Part shown: piece after piece, positions 6,763 to 8,315 of the stretch
Layout of the letters: each line of letters begins with the position of its first letter
How positions within the stretch are numbered: position 1 is the stretch's first letter
Assembly: GCA_905234765.1 (NCBI GenBank)
Contig: CAJOIF010000061.1
Location: 1 to 8,315 of the forward strand
Length of the DNA: 8,315 nt
Reading direction: 5' to 3'
Source of the DNA: an uncultured Bacteroidales bacterium
Lineage (GTDB): Bacteria; Bacteroidota; Bacteroidia; Bacteroidales; F082
Notes under the pieces: generated by a model
The model's input: the letters and a program-made list of their open reading frames with translations, nothing else
What the model was told of the DNA's origin: nothing
Databases searched by the model: none
Translations under genes and position numbers: made by a program

Positions 6763-6882
6763 TTTGAGTTTATCCTTCATGAAGGCAACCATGTAGAGGC
6801 CAAAGCGAAGTTCTCATTCATCGGCTATGCCGCCCTCGACCTCGGCATCGTCAAATGTCACTTCGAGATCGGGGCAGGGGAG
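6763..6882 (+). pseudogene. C-terminal remnant of a nitroreductase-family gene
   Basis: The plus frame from 6763 reads about 40 protein-like residues: FEFILHEGNHVEAKAKF followed by FIGYAALDLGIVKCHFEIGAG. The (A/V)DLGI..(K/M).HFE..AG pattern resembles the end of FMN-dependent nitroreductase-family proteins. A stop (6760-6762) lies just before it, there is no start codon, and after GAGE (6882) the frame runs antisense into the truncated 4Fe-4S gene. The rest of the enzyme (about 150 or more residues with FMN-binding motifs) is missing. It partly overlaps, on the opposite strand, the tail of the frame at 6814-7038, showing that tail is not native. The family call is from memory and moderate. Confidence 0.5.
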
Positions 6883-7038
6883 AAATCCAGCCTTCGAAAG
6901 CGCCAATCCGCCCCCAATGCAGACACCGATGTAAGAGAAGTTGAGCAAATAGAACAGACTGCCAGTTGCCAGCCACAAGCAAATGGCAATAATCTCAAAC
7001 ACGGCAAACAGGATAATGGCGGTTTTGTATTTTTTCAT
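6814..7038 (-). pseudogene. Truncated NapH-like 4Fe-4S membrane protein (N-terminal fragment with foreign tail)
   Basis: Start ATG 7036-7038 (MKKYKTAIILF); another in-frame ATG is at 7042-7044. About the first 46 residues, with two hydrophobic segments and WLATGSLFYLLNFSYIGVCI, match how Bacteroidales NapH/polyferredoxin-like 4Fe-4S binding membrane proteins begin. Those proteins continue for 200 or more residues with cysteine motifs binding the clusters. Here the frame runs on from about base 6900 into an acidic tail (PDLEVTFDDAEVEGGIADE), which is the antisense of the nitroreductase remnant, and stops at 6814-6816. No CxxCxxC motif is left, so it cannot carry clusters. The start lies 12 bp after the stop of the frameshifted membrane gene upstream, so the two once formed an operon. 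Confidence 0.68.
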
Positions 7039-7050
7039 CGACATGCTGTA

Positions 7051-7523
7051 TTAACACAACAACCATGAGTAAAGTCCTGCCCCGATAAGGCAAGGGATGA
7101 GGCCGATGAGCATGCCCCAGCAGGATTGCACGAAGTGGTATTTCTTCTGGTGATAGGCCTCGTCCATGTGCTCGGTGTGTTGGCGAACAGCACCCAGTCC
7201 AAGAAGAAGCAGTCGTACCAGTCGATGAATAACCATATACCATAGCCCACTGCCAAAGCCGACCAGAAATCGTAAGCTCCAGCCAGTTTGACCACTACGA
7301 GCAACAGGGCAAGGGCGATGAGTAGCGCCATGCCTTTCTTCAACAGCACTGTCGGCGTGAAGAACTTGGAAGGTATGCGTTCGTGGGTTTTGATGTATTC
7401 CTCCTGAATGTCCTCGGGGTAGTCGGCAATCCACCACACGGGGTTTTTGACCAGCGGAATCAGGATCATCGCCGTGAAGGCGAGAGTGAGGATGATTGTT
7501 TCGATAATGATGATGGTCCAGTT
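7051..7523 (-). pseudogene. Small integral membrane protein with frameshift and missing start codon, family not named
   Basis: Two frames share one protein. From 7523 to about 7179 the frame reads NWTIIIIETIILTLAFTAM, then PLVKNPVWWIADYPEDIQEE and two further hydrophobic segments, to DWYDCFFLDWVLFAN. The continuation in that frame (TPSTWTRPITRRNTT...) is not membrane-like, whereas the next frame from 7176 down reads TEHMDEAYHQKKYHF and a final helix ending GLYSWLLC with stop TAA at 7051-7053. Only two bases lie between the frames (7177-7178), consistent with a small frameshifting deletion. No ATG precedes NWT: the codon is AGG and the -7 box ends only 5 bp upstream. The first in-frame ATG is 7467-7469, inside the first helix. 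I recognise a conserved Bacteroidales membrane protein type (WWIxDYP) but no function. It heads a probable operon with the 4Fe-4S gene. Confidence 0.65.
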
Positions 7524-7531
7524 CCTGGCTG

Positions 7532-7539
7532 CAAAAGTA
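7532..7539 (-). promoter_or_regulatory. -7 promoter box of the membrane-protein/4Fe-4S operon
   Basis: On the minus strand TACTTTTG fits TAnnTTTG, preceded by seven T and followed by GCAGCC, nearly the same string as at the adhesin promoter (3498-3505). The expected transcript start lies at about 7525, on top of the first codons, so the leader seems to be missing. Confidence 0.65.
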
Positions 7540-7540
7540 C

Positions 7541-7576
7541 AAAAAAAGATGCAGGACAAACCCCTTGCCCCGCATC
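7541..7576 (-). terminator. Possible weak intrinsic terminator or leftover hairpin
   Basis: On the minus strand GATGC (7572-7576) pairs with GCATC (7548-7552), with two more G-C pairs beyond a mismatch, followed directly by seven T (7547-7541). It would stop transcripts arriving from higher coordinates, but no minus-strand gene is seen there. Stem is short, so confidence is low. Confidence 0.35.
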
Positions 7577-7651
7577 CGAAAACTAACTCAAAATTCATCC
7601 TTGTACAGTATGACAAAAATCTGCTGCAAAGTAACGGCCATTCCCGAAACC

Positions 7652-7680
7652 CTGAAATCCCCATGTTTTGGGATTTTCAG
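7652..7680. repeat. Imperfect inverted repeat in the divergent intergenic region
   Basis: CTGAAATCCC (7652-7661) and GGGATTTTCAG (7670-7680) pair over ten positions with one bulged base around an 8-nt loop. It has no T-run on either side and lies between the minus promoter at 7532 and the riboswitch promoter at 7719. It may be a protein-binding site. The rest of 7577-7718 holds nothing I recognise. Confidence 0.4.
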
Positions 7681-7718
7681 CCGATTTCAATCATTAATTG
7701 TTGGGTAAAATTCGACGT

Positions 7719-7750
7719 CTTGCGTGACAGTCGGAAAACTTTTATCTTTG
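7719..7750 (+). promoter_or_regulatory. Promoter of the riboswitch-controlled gene (-33 and -7)
   Basis: CTTG (7719-7722) and TATCTTTG (7743-7750) are separated by 20 nt, matching the Bacteroidota TTTG / TAnnTTTG promoter. It is the only promoter in the window with both elements at good spacing. GCAGCC follows and the riboswitch starts within about 10 nt. Confidence 0.75.
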
Positions 7751-7754
7751 CAGC

Positions 7755-7931
7755 CGATTTGGCCAAGGGAATGCCGTGCGAATCGGCAACAGTGCCCGCT
7801 GCTGTAAGTCCGTGTAAGGCCTGTCAATCATGCCACTGTACGACTCATCCGTATGGGAAGGCGACAGGCTCGGGCGAGTCAGAAGACCTGCCAAACAGAG
7901 AGTTCGATTGCAAGCCTTCGGGAACAAGGGC
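7755..7931 (+). promoter_or_regulatory. Cobalamin (B12) riboswitch
   Basis: The aptamer shows the conserved blocks in order: AAGGGAATGCCGTG with stem GCCG/CGGC (7773-7776 with 7784-7787); stem ACAG/CTGT (7789-7792 with 7802-7805) closing a loop with CCCG, then the TGTAAG element; GCCACTGT (7832-7839) and GGGAAGGCGACAGG (7855-7868); and the B12 box GTCAGAAGACCTGCC (7878-7892). Downstream, a hairpin with arms CCTT (7915-7918) and AAGG (7926-7929) presents CGGG (7919-7922), complementary to CCCG (7795-7798) in L5. This is the L5-L13 kissing interaction of this class. Cobalamin binding normally lowers expression of the downstream uptake gene. Confidence 0.93.
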
Positions 7932-7944
7932 GACGCTAAGCGCG

Positions 7945-7993
7945 GCAATTAGCATAGCTGCTTGCGATGGTCTTGCATTATTCGTTTAATGCA
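7945..7993 (+). promoter_or_regulatory. Two hairpins in the leader between riboswitch and start codon, probable expression platform
   Basis: GCAA-TT-AGC-ATA-GCT-GC-TTGC (7945-7965) folds with a 2x2 internal loop. TGCATTA (7974-7980) and TAATGCA (7987-7993) form a perfect 7-bp stem with a 6-nt loop, ending 16 nt before the ATG at 8010. No T-run follows, so translational control by masking the start region fits better than termination (inference). Confidence 0.45.
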
Positions 7994-8009
7994 TTAAAAC
8001 AAACTAGTT

Positions 8010-8315
8010 ATGCGAAAACTTTTATCCTTAACCCTCGCTCTTTTCCTAACGACTGTGGCCTTTGCTCAAGATCCGGCCACTTTTGAAGATGTGCAACTCG
8101 GTGGCGGTGGTATCTGGCAAGCTCCTATCGGAGAAAATGAAATGCCAAGCGGCGGCTGGCTCTTCACCAATAATACACAAAACGGCTATTGGGGCGGGTT
8201 CACGGCCTCCAACCGAACGGATTTGAACCAATCTGGTTTGGATGCCCAGTATACTGCGGCTGCAGGCTGTGGCTATGATGGCTCTACCCAATATGCCGTG
8301 GCATATACCATGGGC
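8010..8315 (+). CDS. Secreted DUF4465-like protein under B12 control, N-terminal part (runs off window)
   Basis: The 102 visible codons start at ATG 8010-8012. Residues 1-19 or so (MRKLLSLTLALFLTTVAFA) form a signal peptide with cleavage before Q20, and no lipobox cysteine is present. The mature part (ATFEDVQLGGGGIWQ, GGWLFTNNTQNGYWGGFTAS, SNRTD, then DGSTQYAVAY) has the pattern I associate with DUF4465: a FED(V/L) start, a Trp-Gly-Gly-Phe core, a SN(R/K)TD motif and a Y-A-V-A-Y strand. From memory, proteins of this kind at Bacteroides B12 loci (described as BtuH) are surface cobalamin binders, and the riboswitch immediately upstream agrees with that role. A longer protein would probably end in a T9SS sorting domain, which lies outside the window. 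There is no Shine-Dalgarno, only an A-rich leader, as usual for the phylum. Confidence 0.8.
   Translation, partial: MRKLLSLTLALFLTTVAFAQDPATFEDVQLGGGGIWQAPIGENEMPSGGWLFTNNTQNGYWGGFTASNRTDLNQSGLDAQYTAAAGCGYDGSTQYAVAYTMG

Noticed and set aside
7524..7664. N-terminal extension of the membrane-protein frame to an ATG at 7664
   Set aside because: It reads across the T-run and -7 box at 7532-7547 and gives Cys/Arg/Phe-rich sequence unlike a membrane protein start.
7447..7989. 180-codon plus-strand open frame across the riboswitch region
   Set aside because: It spans the promoter and the conserved riboswitch blocks, so its openness is incidental.
8046..8291. Minus-strand open frame opposite the DUF4465-like gene
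   Set aside because: The plus frame has a signal peptide and riboswitch-controlled promoter; the minus frame has neither.

Overview
The window reads as chromosomal DNA of an uncultured Bacteroidales-type bacterium (Bacteroidota). Three things in the sequence support this: at least eight promoters carry the Bacteroidota -7 box TAnnTTTG with no Shine-Dalgarno sequence; a large secreted protein ends in a type IX secretion (T9SS) sorting domain; and a cobalamin riboswitch precedes a DUF4465-type secreted protein, an arrangement familiar from gut Bacteroidales.

Layout. 1-693 (+) is the C-terminal part of a class-C beta-lactamase-like serine hydrolase, AT-richer than its surroundings. It converges, across a bidirectional terminator (754-783), with an 884-residue secreted adhesin-like protein (824-3478, -) that has three choice-of-anchor J (cleaved adhesin) domains and a T9SS tail. 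Next comes a damaged stretch on the minus strand: a MATE transporter reduced to its first and last ~30-37 codons (3528-3731), and a chimera of an acetyltransferase N-terminus with a TolC-type outer-membrane factor C-terminus (3761-4312). The divergent intergenic region 4313-4577 holds a striking array of heptamer repeats arranged as a long hairpin, plus a 19-bp direct repeat flanking the promoter of an AraC-family regulator (4578-5414, +).

The regulator is followed by a C_GCAxxG_C_C-type cysteine protein (5460-5849, +), which overlaps tail-to-tail with a complete PhzF-family isomerase/epimerase-like protein (5836-6675, -). Then there is a second damaged stretch: a ~40-codon nitroreductase C-terminal remnant (+, 6763-6882) facing a truncated NapH-like 4Fe-4S membrane protein (6814-7038, -), and upstream of that a small membrane protein gene with a frameshift and no visible start codon (7051-7523, -). 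Finally a strong promoter, a cobalamin riboswitch (about 7755-7931) with a visible L5-L13 kissing pair, and the 5' end of a secreted DUF4465-like gene (8010 to window end).

How the parts work together. The only clear regulatory unit is the B12 riboswitch with its surface-protein gene, which points to cobamide uptake just downstream of the window. The AraC regulator, the repeat-bearing divergent region and the MATE/TolC remnants look like the wreck of a drug-efflux locus. The most unusual feature is the density of clean deletion joints (two in-frame with plausible microhomology, one tail-to-tail, one frameshifting) among otherwise intact genes. These are either real genome-decay scars or assembly artefacts, and read mapping would decide.
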